Positions 44,752 through 53,106 are shown, numbered from the stretch's first letter. The stretch: DNA of 64,000 nt from JAFAGX01 sp963759875 (GCA_963759875.1 CAVXBB010000015.1:1798001-1862000), one strand, 5' to 3'. Notes: generated by a model not told the origin, from the sequence alone. Made by a program: numbers and translations.

Positions 44752-46506
44752 TTAAAGTTCGGTAAATTCTGGGACATCGGGAGACTTGACGTGGTCAGCA
44801 TCAGCTGCAAACGGCAGGGTAAACAGAAACACCGAGCCGTGGTTCAGTTCACTCTCGGCCCGAATCACGCCACCATGGGCTAAGACGATATGTTTCGCGA
44901 TGGCGAGCCCCAGACCAGTACCGCCGGATTCACGGGAACGCGCCTTATCTACGCGATAAAAACGCTCGAACAACCGAGGCAGATGTTCGGAAGAGATACC
45001 GCTGCCAAAATCGCGAACATAAAACTCGACACCTTGCTCGACTGTCTGGGCACCTAAGATCAGGCGTCCACCGGAGGCTGCATACTTTAAAGCGTTGTCG
45101 ATAAGATTCGAAAATACCTGATGGATGGCTTCGCGATCCGCTTCCACTGAAATATCAGCGCAATTCTCAACCTGCAGCTCAATGCCATGCACCCGCGCCA
45201 GTTCCTGGAAATTTTCGACTGCATCATTCAGAAGTTCGCTTGCGGCGACTGGCTGGATATCAAACCGCTGCTCGCCAGATTCAACTCTCGCCAGAGTCAA
45301 TAAGTCTTCCGTCAACCGCGACATCCGGCTCGCGTTCTTACGAATAATCTCCAGAAATTCGCGTGCGTGATTATTTTCCTGAGCACCATCCAGCAACGTT
45401 TCAGCATATCCCTGAATCGAGGTTAGAGGCGTCCGGAGCTCGTGAGAGACATTGGCGATAAAGTCGCGACGAGTTTTTTCCATACGCTCAGTTTCCGTGA
45501 GATCGCGAAGTACAGCCACAGCACCGCCTCCTGGCATCGGCGCTGCGGTTATATCGAAAATGCGGCCAGGGACAACGGAGGTAGCTCGCGCGGTAAGAAC
45601 CCTTCGCAACTCGTTAGCTCCGCGTATGGCGCGAAGGAAGTCAGGATCGCGCACGGTTTCTACCACGGGCGCGCTCAGGCGAGTGTGTTGCAGGTTTTCC
45701 ATCCGGTTATTGGCCCACTGCACCCGGTTATCCGTTCCAATGGCAATAACTGCATCTTCCATACTATTGAGGAGAATCTCCAGCTGGCGCTGGCTCGTTT
45801 GCAGGGCAGCAAAGTTGTGCTGCAAATGTCGAGCCGTTTTGTCGAGCGCTGCTGCAAGTTGTCCAATTTCGTCGCCGGAGGTTTCCGAGATGCGCGCGCT
45901 CAGATCACCGGCAGCGATACGTTCAGAAAATTGAACAATATGACGTAAACGGCGTGCGGTCAGCTGCGCGGCGACTCCAGCGATCAAGAGCGCTGCCGCG
46001 AAGGAGATAGCAGAGCCGAACAGCAGGGTATTGCGGCTTCGTACAGTCCCTGCATCCAACTCCGACAATGGATAGGCCAGCCGCACGGCTCCGCCGGAAA
46101 TGGGGGCGGCCGCATAGATGTACGGAACGCCCAAGCTCTCACTCCTGCGACTATCTAGTCCGATTCTGCCGTGCAGTGCGGCAACGAACTCCGGCTGCTG
46201 CGCATAGGTGTTTGCCACGTTCGCTCCAGCCTCAGAATCCGCGAGCGCTCGTCCTGCTGAATCGATGATGGTTGCACGCGCACCGGCAGCCTGTGCTTCC
46301 TCCCGTGCGATCTGCTGAATGTTAGTGTTGCGATCACTGTTCACCCGGTCAGCAAACATTACGACCTTCTGCTGCAGGTTGTTCTCAATTGTTTCTCGCA
46401 GAGAATCTTCCCAGGCGCGGCGGATGGAAATATCCAGAGTCACCGTGCCGGCAATAATCACAAGCACAAACGTGGCGAGAAGCTTGAAGAAAATCCTATT
46501 TCTCAC
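44752..46506 (-). CDS. phoR: Sensor histidine kinase PhoR
   Basis: 584 residues: N-terminal helix (FFKLLATFVLVIIAGTVTL), a periplasmic domain of about 130 residues, a second helix (LFGSAISFAAALLIAGVAA), HAMP (QFSERIAAGDLSARISE), PAS (LLNSMEDAVIAIGTDNRVQ), HisKA with FIANVSHELRTPLTSIQGY near 370, and HATPase with NLIDNALKYAASGG, VRDFGSGIS and GTGLGLAIAKHI. This is the standard PhoR layout. Its start overlaps the phoB stop by four bases, and phoU follows 110 bases downstream, so phosphate-starvation signalling is the natural assignment, though other inputs are possible without Pst. Confidence 0.85.
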   Translation of the reverse strand: MRNRIFFKLLATFVLVIIAGTVTLDISIRRAWEDSLRETIENNLQQKVVMFADRVNSDRNTNIQQIAREEAQAAGARATIIDSAGRALADSEAGANVANTYAQQPEFVAALHGRIGLDSRRSESLGVPYIYAAAPISGGAVRLAYPLSELDAGTVRSRNTLLFGSAISFAAALLIAGVAAQLTARRLRHIVQFSERIAAGDLSARISETSGDEIGQLAAALDKTARHLQHNFAALQTSQRQLEILLNSMEDAVIAIGTDNRVQWANNRMENLQHTRLSAPVVETVRDPDFLRAIRGANELRRVLTARATSVVPGRIFDITAAPMPGGGAVAVLRDLTETERMEKTRRDFIANVSHELRTPLTSIQGYAETLLDGAQENNHAREFLEIIRKNASRMSRLTEDLLTLARVESGEQRFDIQPVAASELLNDAVENFQELARVHGIELQVENCADISVEADREAIHQVFSNLIDNALKYAASGGRLILGAQTVEQGVEFYVRDFGSGISSEHLPRLFERFYRVDKARSRESGGTGLGLAIAKHIVLAHGGVIRAESELNHGSVFLFTLPFAADADHVKSPDVPEFTEL

Positions 46507-47195
46507 TTCGGAGCCTCGAAACGATAACCTGCGCCGCGCACAGTTTTAAGATACCGCGGATTTTCGGGATCGGGCTCGATCTTCTCGCGAATCCGGCGTA
46601 CATATACATCGACGGAACGAGGGGTTACGTATGCGGTATCGCGCCAGACGGAATCAAGGAGTTGGTCCCTGCTGAAAACACGCCCCAGATGCCGGGCGAA
46701 ATAGTCCAGCAGACGGAACTCCGTTGCTGTAGTAGTTACCGGTTGACCCCGAACGTTGAGGGTCATTGCTCCAGGGTCGATTTCAATTTCTCCAATGCGA
46801 ATAGGAGATTGCGAGAGCGGACGTTCAAACCGCCGCAATACTGCTTTCACTCGAGCCACGAGTTCGCGTGGGCTGAATGGTTTTGGAATATAGTCGTCAG
46901 CACCGAGCTCAAGCCCCAGAATGCGGTCCGCTTCACCGCTCTTGGCTGTTAAGAAAATGATCGGCGTCGAGGCAAGCGACTGCATTTGCCGAATTTGCCG
47001 GCATAGGTCGAGGCCATCTCTGCCTGGCACCATAATATCCAGAATAAATAGCGCCGGCCGCTGCTTCTCCGATTCGCTGACTACGTTATGACCGGTGGCA
47101 AAAAGTTTAACGGTAAATCCCGCCGCCTCCAAATGGTGGCGCACCAAACGCGAGATATCCGGATCATCCTCCACTACAAAAATGCTAGGTTTCAC
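46503..47195 (-). CDS. phoB: OmpR-family response regulator PhoB
   Basis: 230 residues. Receiver domain: IFVVEDDPDISRLVRHHLE, phosphoacceptor Asp in ALFILDIMVPGRDGL near 54 and Lys in YIPKPFSPREL near 104. The C-terminal winged-helix DNA-binding domain is complete: TTATEFRLLDYFARHLGRV, then TPRSVDVYVRRIREKIE and the terminal KTVRGAGYRFE. Together with the overlapping phoR it forms a classic two-component operon. Targets would be phosphate-scavenging genes with Pho boxes, none of which I could identify here. Confidence 0.88.
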   Translation of the reverse strand: MKPSIFVVEDDPDISRLVRHHLEAAGFTVKLFATGHNVVSESEKQRPALFILDIMVPGRDGLDLCRQIRQMQSLASTPIIFLTAKSGEADRILGLELGADDYIPKPFSPRELVARVKAVLRRFERPLSQSPIRIGEIEIDPGAMTLNVRGQPVTTTATEFRLLDYFARHLGRVFSRDQLLDSVWRDTAYVTPRSVDVYVRRIREKIEPDPENPRYLKTVRGAGYRFEAPK

Positions 47196-47257
47196 GAAGC
47201 TATTGTAGCCAAGGAGTTGAAAAGTTGTGCCGATTGTAACCAGATTGAAACAATTGA

Positions 47258-49285
47258 TTAGACTCGCCGGTTGGGCGTTTTTATGTGAATCAGAAGGTTG
47301 CCCTGGTCATCGACGCCAAAACGTTTGTTGGGGGGAATTACTGTGGTGGCGCTGTATTCAGTAACAATCGCCGGGCCAGTATACTTGTTGCCGCGCGCTA
47401 GCGACTCACGGGCATAGATCGCAGTCCGCAATCTTTTGCCATCGAAGAAGACCGGAGCGTGTTCGAGCTTCGCGGATTCCGGCCGAGACTCTTCTAGCGC
47501 TCGGTACGTTCTTGCGCCAGTTTCTCCTGATTTCAGGCTTGCTCGCAGGCGAAGAGTCACGAGTTCGACTTCATGTTCTGGATAACGATATCCATAGCGA
47601 CGTTCATGCTCCCGGTCGAAGGCATTAAGAAGAGAACGGGTATACGGAACGTTGAGCTCATACCCTTGTCCGCGGTAGCGGATATCCACGCTACACTGGT
47701 GCGTGACGCGCCCGGGCCATTTTTCAGCACGAAAATCTCTTTCCGCTTTTCGGCGCATCCAATTAAATTCGCGGTCCATCTCTCTGAAAGGCAACTCATC
47801 CGCCGCGCGCCACAGTACAGTTCTCGAATAATCCTTCACCACTTTGCTCACCAAAATGCCGTAGGCAGACAGGGCGCCGGGCAAGGCGGGTACAATCACT
47901 AATGGTATGGCAAGCGCTTCCGCCAGTGCACAGGCATGCAGGCCTCCAGCTCCGCCGAATGCGACTAGCGCAAACCCTCTCGGATCGTGACCACGTTCAA
48001 TGGAAACCACACGAATCGCCTTCTCCATGGTGGCGTTTACGACACGGATGATTCCGACGGCAAACTGTTCAATCGAGAATTTGCAATGATGCTCTTTTAG
48101 CCATTGACGCAAGATGCCGCGTGTCCGTTGCAAATCCGGGTTGAAGTTTCCACCCAAGAAACGATCAGCTCGCAATCGCCCCAGAATAAGATTGGCGTCT
48201 GTGACGGTCGGCTGGGTACCGCGACCGTAACAGATGGGGCCCGGATCCGCACCGGCAGACTCTGGTCCGACTCGCAAAGCACCTGCGGCATCGAAGCGCG
48301 CGATTGAGCCCCCGCCAGCTCCTACAGTATGGATGTCGAGCATCGGCACACCAACCGGCAGGCCGGCAATTTCGGATTGGCTGCTTGGCTTTGATTGGCG
48401 ATCCACAAGCGCCACGTCGGTCGAGGTGCCACCCATGTCAAAGGTGATGATCCTGTCGAAGCCGCTGCTTCTCGCCATGGCTGCCGCACCAACTACGCCG
48501 CCGGCGGGCCCGGAAAGCAGCGTCCGAACCGGCTGCCGAGCCGCAGCTCTCACGGTGGTTATGCCCCCGCTTGACTGCATTACGAACAGCGAGGCTGTGC
48601 GGCCACGCGCGCGGGTTCGGCGTTCGAGATTCTCAAAGTAGTTCTGCATGACTGGTTGCAGGTATGCGTTCACTACAACCGTGCTAGTCCGCTCATATTC
48701 GCGAAACTCTGGCAAAATCTCGCAAGAAATGGATAGCGGCACTTGGAGCGCGCGCAGTGCTTGTGCAACTTGTTTTTCATTCTGCGGATTTGCGAACGAA
48801 AATAAGAAGGAGATCGCGATGGCTTGTGCCTTTGCCTGGCCTACGCGTTTGGTCAATGCCTGCAGCTCCCGCGTGGATGGCCGTAGCACGATATCGCCAG
48901 CACTTGCGGTTCGCTCATGAACACCGAAGCGCCACTTCCGAGGCACAAGAGGTTCAATGCGATCGAAAAAAAAGTCATAAAGCTTCGGTCGAGCCTGACG
49001 CCCGATTTCGATTACATCCTCGAACCCCGCGGTCGTGATCAGAGCCACGCGGGCGCCTTTCCGCTGCAACAGTGTGTTAGTGCCGACTGTGGTCCCATGA
49101 AGCAAAATCAGAGAACCTTGTGGGCAGATACGTTGTAGAGCCTGGGCGATTGCCCGGGAAGGATCGTCTGGGGTGGAGAATACCTTCAAGATGCGCAGCT
49201 TTCCGTTCTCAACCCAAACACAATCAGTGAACGTGCCACCGGTGTCGATAGCAATTGCCAAACTGGTATTAGGTTCGCGCCGCAC
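47258..49285 (-). CDS. hyuA: Hydantoinase/5-oxoprolinase family protein, HyuA type
   Basis: 675 residues, matching the usual length of the A subunit. The N-terminus has the actin-like ATPase signature AIAIDTGGTFTDCVWVENG; further signatures are LLHGTTVGTNTLLQRKGAR, DMGGTSTDVALVDR near residue 280, VGAGGGSIARFDAAG, GADPGPICYGRG and FGGAGGLHACALAEAL. These enzymes open hydantoin, 5-oxoproline or related lactam rings in an ATP-dependent way, or carboxylate ketones, usually with a B subunit. No B subunit is present here; phoB lies downstream. The start is a GTG. The 380-base upstream leader contains two tandem structured RNA domains and a U-tract, so the gene is probably under RNA-based control by its substrate or product. 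Confidence 0.85.
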   Translation of the reverse strand: MRREPNTSLAIAIDTGGTFTDCVWVENGKLRILKVFSTPDDPSRAIAQALQRICPQGSLILLHGTTVGTNTLLQRKGARVALITTAGFEDVIEIGRQARPKLYDFFFDRIEPLVPRKWRFGVHERTASAGDIVLRPSTRELQALTKRVGQAKAQAIAISFLFSFANPQNEKQVAQALRALQVPLSISCEILPEFREYERTSTVVVNAYLQPVMQNYFENLERRTRARGRTASLFVMQSSGGITTVRAAARQPVRTLLSGPAGGVVGAAAMARSSGFDRIITFDMGGTSTDVALVDRQSKPSSQSEIAGLPVGVPMLDIHTVGAGGGSIARFDAAGALRVGPESAGADPGPICYGRGTQPTVTDANLILGRLRADRFLGGNFNPDLQRTRGILRQWLKEHHCKFSIEQFAVGIIRVVNATMEKAIRVVSIERGHDPRGFALVAFGGAGGLHACALAEALAIPLVIVPALPGALSAYGILVSKVVKDYSRTVLWRAADELPFREMDREFNWMRRKAERDFRAEKWPGRVTHQCSVDIRYRGQGYELNVPYTRSLLNAFDREHERRYGYRYPEHEVELVTLRLRASLKSGETGARTYRALEESRPESAKLEHAPVFFDGKRLRTAIYARESLARGNKYTGPAIVTEYSATTVIPPNKRFGVDDQGNLLIHIKTPNRRV

Positions 49286-49344
49286 AGTGGAGAGGAAAGG
49301 TTGGAAGCAGATGAGTCTAACAACTGGGAAGAAGAAACGCAGCG

Positions 49345-49364
49345 AAAAAATAAGAGCCCCGAGG
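49345..49364 (-). terminator. Terminator-like 3' arm and U-tract in the hyuA leader
   Basis: On the minus strand CCTCGGGGCTC (49354-49364) is followed by UUAUUUUUU (49345-49353). Its complement GAGCCCGAG lies inside RNA copy B (49464-49472), overlapping the 3' arm of that copy's first hairpin. Pairing of the two would make a terminator and disrupt copy B, the usual logic of a riboswitch expression platform. The hyuA GTG lies 59 bases further on. Confidence 0.5.
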
Positions 49365-49370
49365 TGATGT

Positions 49371-49504
49371 TGAACTTATTCGTCTCGGCCAGTAGCTCGC
49401 TTTAGACCCTTGCCGACCTGCGGTTGTCACTTACCTTTCGGCTCGTAACGGTTGCGATCTTTGCTCGGGCTCCGGGCTTACCGCCAACCGGATAAACCAG
49501 TTCA
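49371..49504 (-). ncRNA. Unrecognised structured RNA, copy B (candidate riboswitch aptamer 2)
   Basis: The second tandem domain reads on the minus strand from 49504 to 49371. It is closed by TGAAC/GTTCA (49500-49504 with 49371-49375). Inside are hairpin 1, TCCGG/CCGGA (49488-49492 with 49471-49475), and hairpin 2, GTTAC/GTGAC (49445-49449 with 49426-49430), tipped by CC-GAAA-GG with a GNRA loop (49434-49441). Blocks GGTTGGCG (49482-49489) and GCAAGGGTCTA (49403-49413) are identical to copy A. I do not recognise it as TPP, SAM, glycine, cobalamin, c-di-GMP, guanidine or another familiar class. Confidence 0.6.
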
Positions 49505-49543
49505 GCGCCTCGGGACTCTATCCTGCCTCTGACATTGTGTTCT

Positions 49544-49660
49544 CGTTCGCCTCGACCAGCGCTTAGCTATAGACCCTTGCTCACCCTCCTTGGCATCTTG
49601 CGATGCAAGGTGACTTCGCTTGAGCCCCGGACGCTTCGCCAACCGGGAAAACCTGGAACG
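49544..49660 (-). ncRNA. Unrecognised structured RNA, copy A (candidate riboswitch aptamer 1)
   Basis: The first tandem domain reads from 49660 down to 49544. Closing stem CGTTC/GAACG (49656-49660 with 49544-49548). Hairpin 1 CCCGG/CCGGG (49643-49647 with 49626-49630). Hairpin 2 TCACC/GGTGA (49609-49613 with 49581-49585) with an inner GCATC-GCAA-GATGC (49593-49606), again a GNRA loop. Identical blocks shared with copy B are GGTTGGCG (49637-49644) and GCAAGGGTCTA (49570-49580). The stems differ in sequence between copies but remain paired (C-G becomes U-A in hairpin 1; the closing stem is wholly different), which supports selection on structure. Confidence 0.6.
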
Positions 49661-49678
49661 TGTCAAAGAACGATTATG

Positions 49679-49706
49679 TTTTTACTCTTTTCATTTCTAG
49701 AGTCAA
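49679..49706 (-). promoter_or_regulatory. Probable sigma-70 type promoter for the hyuA RNA leader
   Basis: On the minus strand a TTGACT -35 box (49701-49706) and a TAAAAA -10 box (49679-49684) are 16 bases apart. Transcription would begin near 49670, just before RNA copy A, giving a leader of about 385 bases to the hyuA start. Confidence 0.5.
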
Positions 49707-49922
49707 TGGAAAACTGTGACGCGGAGGTGCTTGCAATGCAATCGAGTGCAGCGACTCCACAAGGGCATGACCAAATTTGGTGCAACGGGTGAAAGGGATT
49801 CTGGAATTTGCCGAAATCTTGAAGTCAATCCGCGAAAACGATTCGAAGAGCAGATGTGCAGGTTCTTAAAGTGCGATTGTGGAAAATGCAATTGCACTCG
49901 CATTACATCGGGGTTCACGCGC
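49707..49922. other. Intergenic region between recA terminator and hyuA leader promoter
   Basis: Short frames cross this stretch of about 215 bases in several directions without family signatures. I see no further structure here. Confidence 0.4.
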
Positions 49923-49951
49923 AAAAAGAAACCGCCGAATACGGCGGTTTC
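49923..49951 (-). terminator. Rho-independent terminator of recA
   Basis: On the minus strand GAAACCGCCG and CGGCGGTTTC form a perfect 10-base-pair stem with a TATT loop (49928-49951), followed by TTTTTG (49922-49927). It lies 20 bases beyond the recA stop codon and is a textbook terminator. Confidence 0.85.
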
Positions 49952-49971
49952 TAAAAGATACAAATGCGTGG

Positions 49972-51081
49972 TTACCGCCTTGTGCCCGAGGCCTTCGCCG
50001 CTTCCGGTGCGGCAGTGGGCATGGTAGTGACTCGCGCTCCCGTTGTTCCGCTTTGCGCGGTTGCAGCCGCTGCCGCCTGAGCCGCGGTGGGCGCCAATCC
50101 CAGTTGTTTGCGAACCTCGAGTTCGAGCTTCGCCAGAACATCTTTGTTGTCTTTGAGGAATTGGCGGGCGTTCTCGCGGCCTTGGCCGATCCGCTCACCT
50201 TTGTAGCTGAACCAGGAGCCGGACTTTTCCACGATGTTGTGGTTCGCTGCCAGATCGAGCAAATCACCTTCACGCGAGATGCCCTCGCCATAGAGGATAT
50301 CGAACTCGGCCTCGCGGAAGGGAGCAGCGACTTTGTTTTTAACAACCTTGACTTTTGTTCGTGAACCGGTGACTTGGTCACCTTCTTTAATTGCGGCGAT
50401 GCGGCGGATATCAATGCGAACTGAAGCGTAAAACTTGAGAGCGCGGCCTCCGGTTGTAGTTTCAGGATTGCCAAACATCACGCCGATTTTCTCTCGAATC
50501 TGGTTGATAAAGATCATGCACGTTCGCGACTTGGAAACGATACCGGTTAGCTTACGAAGCGCCTGCGACATTAAGCGCGCGTGCAAGCCCATGTGGCTGT
50601 CGCCCATTTCGCCATCCAGTTCGGCTTTGGGTACGAGAGCCGCGACTGAATCCACCACCAGCACGTCAATGACGTTGGAGCGTACAAGAGTTTCTGCAAT
50701 CTCCAATGCCTGTTCGCCATAGTCGGGCTGGGAAACCAGTAAGTTGTCGACATCGACACCAAGCTTCTTGGCGTAGCCGGGATCGAGCGCATGCTCCGCA
50801 TCGACAAAGGCGGCCATGCCTCCCATTTTTTGCGCTTCGGCAATGACCTGAAGAGCGATCGTGGTTTTGCCGGAGGATTCCGGGCCGAAAATCTCGACGA
50901 CTCGGCCACGCGGAAAGCCGCCGACCCCGAGGGCCGCGTCGAATGACATTGCGCCAGTCGGGATGACCGAGATCGGCACAATGGCTTCCTTCGATCCCAA
51001 GCGCATGATCGAGCCTTTGCCAAATTGTTTTTCGATCTGCGAAAAGGCCAGATCAATTGCTTTAGTACGTTCATCAGCCAT
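49972..51081 (-). CDS. recA: Recombinase RecA
   Basis: 369 residues. RecA binds single-stranded DNA, drives ATP-dependent strand exchange and stimulates LexA self-cleavage. Clear signatures: KAIDLAFSQIEKQFGKGSIM at the N-terminus, Walker A GPESSGKTT near residue 66, Walker B region VDVLVVDSVAALVPKAEL near 140, the MAT-like loop L1 region (MGLHARLMSQALRKLTG) and loop L2 with GNPETTTGGRALKFYASVR. The C-terminal 45 residues are rich in Ala and Thr (AAQAAAAATAQSGTTGA), longer and less acidic than in E. coli. The start has AGGAG nine bases upstream. It is monocistronic with its own terminator; I see no obvious LexA box upstream. Confidence 0.98.
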   Translation of the reverse strand: MADERTKAIDLAFSQIEKQFGKGSIMRLGSKEAIVPISVIPTGAMSFDAALGVGGFPRGRVVEIFGPESSGKTTIALQVIAEAQKMGGMAAFVDAEHALDPGYAKKLGVDVDNLLVSQPDYGEQALEIAETLVRSNVIDVLVVDSVAALVPKAELDGEMGDSHMGLHARLMSQALRKLTGIVSKSRTCMIFINQIREKIGVMFGNPETTTGGRALKFYASVRIDIRRIAAIKEGDQVTGSRTKVKVVKNKVAAPFREAEFDILYGEGISREGDLLDLAANHNIVEKSGSWFSYKGERIGQGRENARQFLKDNKDVLAKLELEVRKQLGLAPTAAQAAAAATAQSGTTGARVTTMPTAAPEAAKASGTRR

Positions 51082-51121
51082 TATGGGAGCTCCTGGGGGA
51101 ACTTAAGAATATTAACGCCTC

Positions 51122-51127
51122 ATTATA
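51122..51127 (-). promoter_or_regulatory. Likely -10 box of the recA promoter
   Basis: The minus strand reads TATAAT here, a perfect -10 hexamer, 41 bases before the recA ATG. The -35 region about 17 bases upstream (TTTTCT) is a poor match, so the assignment rests mainly on the -10 box. Confidence 0.45.
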
Positions 51128-51298
51128 GCTTTGCATGGAAGCGAAGAAAAGGCGAATCTACTTGCGATTGCCTGTGGAAAGTTCACTAATGGGATTACCG
51201 GGGTGGAAGGGCCTCGGATTCAGAGTCGGTCTTTCGACCGAGACAATGAGTGATATGGCGATTTTACGCCAACTTGGTCCGTCTGCAGCCATTGCCCC

Positions 51299-51547
51299 TC
51301 AATGGATGTGGCGAGAACGCCATCGGTATAACAGAAACGCGACAACGCCATAGCAGAGTGCGCCACTGAGCAGGAATAGAGGCCAATCCACGTCATGAGC
51401 ACCGAGGTTTGCAATGGCTGGCAATATCCAAAAGGGCGCAGTAAGCCAGCCGAAAACGTTCGGAGCGACACTGGAAAGGCCGAAAATAATCAGGGACAGG
51501 ACAAGGCCGACCGAGCCGAAGACGAGAACATTCTTGGCAAGCCTCGT
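51299..51547 (-). pseudogene. Small membrane protein frame without a normal start codon
   Basis: The minus strand encodes about 82 residues of convincing membrane protein: KNVLVFGSVGLVLSLIIFG, then GWLTAPFWILPAIANLGAH and WPLFLLSGALCYGVVAFLL with a positively charged end LYRWRSRHIH before TGA. No ATG, GTG or TTG precedes this frame before the upstream stop. A GGGAG site lies seven bases before an ACG codon (51545-51547), exactly where an ATG would be expected, so a single base change or sequence error could explain the loss. The family is not recognised. It lies upstream of recA on the same strand. Confidence 0.5.
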
Positions 51548-51618
51548 AGCGCCACTCCCTATAGCATATTATGCCTCAGCGCGTGCAACGGAACTCGGGT
51601 GACGCAAACAGGCGTGGC

Positions 51619-51756
51619 TGTTGAAAAACTCGCTTTTCGCGTGAAATAGCCAAAATTTGCGGGACCTAAAATGTCTTGCGATGCGAGAGGATCGCTTATA
51701 ACTCATCCTAACGCAATTTCATTTTTGCGGTTTTCTGGAAAAAGAGTTTTTCAACA
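51619..51756. repeat. MITE-like element with 13-base terminal inverted repeats
   Basis: TGTTGAAAAACTC at 51619-51631 is exactly inverted at 51744-51756 (GAGTTTTTCAACA), bounding a 138-base segment with no coding capacity. The ends look like those of insertion sequences with TGTTGAAAAA termini, so this may be a non-autonomous derivative. No clear target duplication is visible. It lies 276 bases from the IS110 transposase gene but does not share its ends. Confidence 0.55.
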
Positions 51757-52032
51757 TCTCTAACGACGTCGGTCCTGTCAAGGGACTTGGGCTTTTGGTT
51801 TTTGTAAGTTTGGACACACGTTTCTCTACAGCGCATACGCACTGGTCTCTTTCGAGAGAGTGACGGTCGTGCTTCTTTGATAATTTATATCCAACCGCAT
51901 GGCTCGGCCCGTTTGACTTCATCATTGTGGTGGCGTAGCCCACCAGACATCTCTTCGGTCACGCTCGATCATGATGTGTTGTGCAAACTCCCCTCCCATC
52001 GGGGAGGCGGGTAGCCTATTCAGTTAACCCGG
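51757..52032. other. Non-coding stretch before IS110 transposase gene end
   Basis: No credible gene. Near the transposase end there is a perfect hairpin CCTCCC-ATCG-GGGAGG (51992-52007), which may be a transcription stop or part of the IS non-coding end, where IS110 elements encode their bridge RNA. Confidence 0.4.
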
Positions 52033-53106
52033 TCACTGCTGCGCAGGACCACTGTTGAAATCAGGCATCCCCGCATGGGCTTTCCCCGTCTGCCGCAACT
52101 TTCCGCGGCGGCAGAACTCTTTGTAATCAATCTCGTCGCGCATCATGATCCATAACCGGATACCCAGTTTGCGTGCCGCTGCGATCCTCGCCTTACCCAT
52201 TCCTTTTTGGATGAGCTTGCGCCGATAGAAACGTTGCAGCTCCGGGTCTTTCCGTACCGTTGACATAGCCGCTTCCGTCCACAGATAACGCAGCAGCGAG
52301 TTGCCTTGCTTGCTCATCTTGCCCAATCGTTGCCGCTTCCCGCTGGTGTGCTCACACGGGATCATCCCGATGTAGCTAGCCACCTGGTTGGCGGTGGCGA
52401 AGCGACTCGGGTCTCCGAGAAACACGTCGGTGGCCAAAGCCGTCACTGGTCCCACGCCCGGATGCGTCAATAGCCGGCGTGCCGGGGGCCTTTGTCGGGC
52501 CTGCGCTTCCACTTCTTTATCCAGTTCTTGGATTCGTTTCTGCAACTGTACGTACAAGCTCAGTAGTTCGGCCCGTCTCTGACTTGTGTAGGGTGGCAGA
52601 GGCAGTGCCTGCAGTGCGCTCTGCCCTGCCTGACTCCAGAGCGCGTGGCCTTGGCGCAGGGCGTGATTGAGTGCGATCGCCTGCAACGTGTGCTGCAATC
52701 GCGCTCGCATCTTCACCCACTGGTGCCGGTCCCGCAGCAAGGTTCGCAAGTCCCGCTCTTCGGTCGAGGGCATCCAAATCTCCGGAAAGCGGTCTTCGAT
52801 TAGCAGTTCCAATATCAACCGTGCATCCCGCCGATCGTGCTTCTGCTTGCGCGTCTCTTTCGCTCGAATCTTCGCCGGGTGCCCCACTCGGCATTCGATG
52901 CCCAACTCTTCCAGCAGTTCCAAGAACCACTGCATGGATCCCGTGGCTTCGATGCCCACCACCACCGGACCTTCCAGGGCTGCATAAAATGCTCTTACCG
53001 CATCCCCCTCGTGGGAAAGTGTTTTTTCGGTGAACTCTCCGGTTTCCGTGTCCACCATGGCTATGGTTTGTTGTCTTGCGTGCAGATCGCATCCTACAAT
53101 CTTCAT
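52033..53106 (-). mobile_element. IS110-family insertion sequence (outer ends not resolved)
   Basis: The only coding part is the DEDD transposase. IS110 elements lack clear terminal inverted repeats, so the borders cannot be fixed by eye; non-coding flanks of up to about 100 bases on each side (51970-52032 and 53107-53200) may belong to the element and could hold the bridge RNA that guides its insertion. Confidence 0.75.
52033..53106 (-). CDS. IS110-family transposase
   Basis: 357 residues. N-terminal RuvC-like DEDD domain: VGCDLHARQQTIAMVDTE, VVVGIEATGSMQWFLELLE near residue 50 and KQKHDRRDARLILELLIED near 88-106. The C-terminal transposase_20 domain has LLTHPGVGPVTALATDVFL, YIGMIPCEHTSGKRQRLGK and SLLRYLWTEAAMSTV. 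The catalytic serine region is intact, so the element may be active. The ATG has an AAGGAGGCCGAG site. IS110 enzymes work with an RNA from the element's non-coding end to choose target and donor DNA. It is inserted just upstream of the molybdenum hydroxylase operon, 167 bases from that start. Confidence 0.95.
   Translation of the reverse strand: MKIVGCDLHARQQTIAMVDTETGEFTEKTLSHEGDAVRAFYAALEGPVVVGIEATGSMQWFLELLEELGIECRVGHPAKIRAKETRKQKHDRRDARLILELLIEDRFPEIWMPSTEERDLRTLLRDRHQWVKMRARLQHTLQAIALNHALRQGHALWSQAGQSALQALPLPPYTSQRRAELLSLYVQLQKRIQELDKEVEAQARQRPPARRLLTHPGVGPVTALATDVFLGDPSRFATANQVASYIGMIPCEHTSGKRQRLGKMSKQGNSLLRYLWTEAAMSTVRKDPELQRFYRRKLIQKGMGKARIAAARKLGIRLWIMMRDEIDYKEFCRRGKLRQTGKAHAGMPDFNSGPAQQ

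Noticed and set aside
49371..49660. Assignment of the tandem RNA to a glycine or c-di-GMP riboswitch
   Set aside because: Tandem layout first suggested glycine, but the conserved core sequences of both classes are absent and the hairpin order differs.
49535..49792. Plus-strand frame of 85 codons across the tandem RNA
   Set aside because: It crosses stems of the structured RNA, has no family signature and opposes the promoter and terminator signals.
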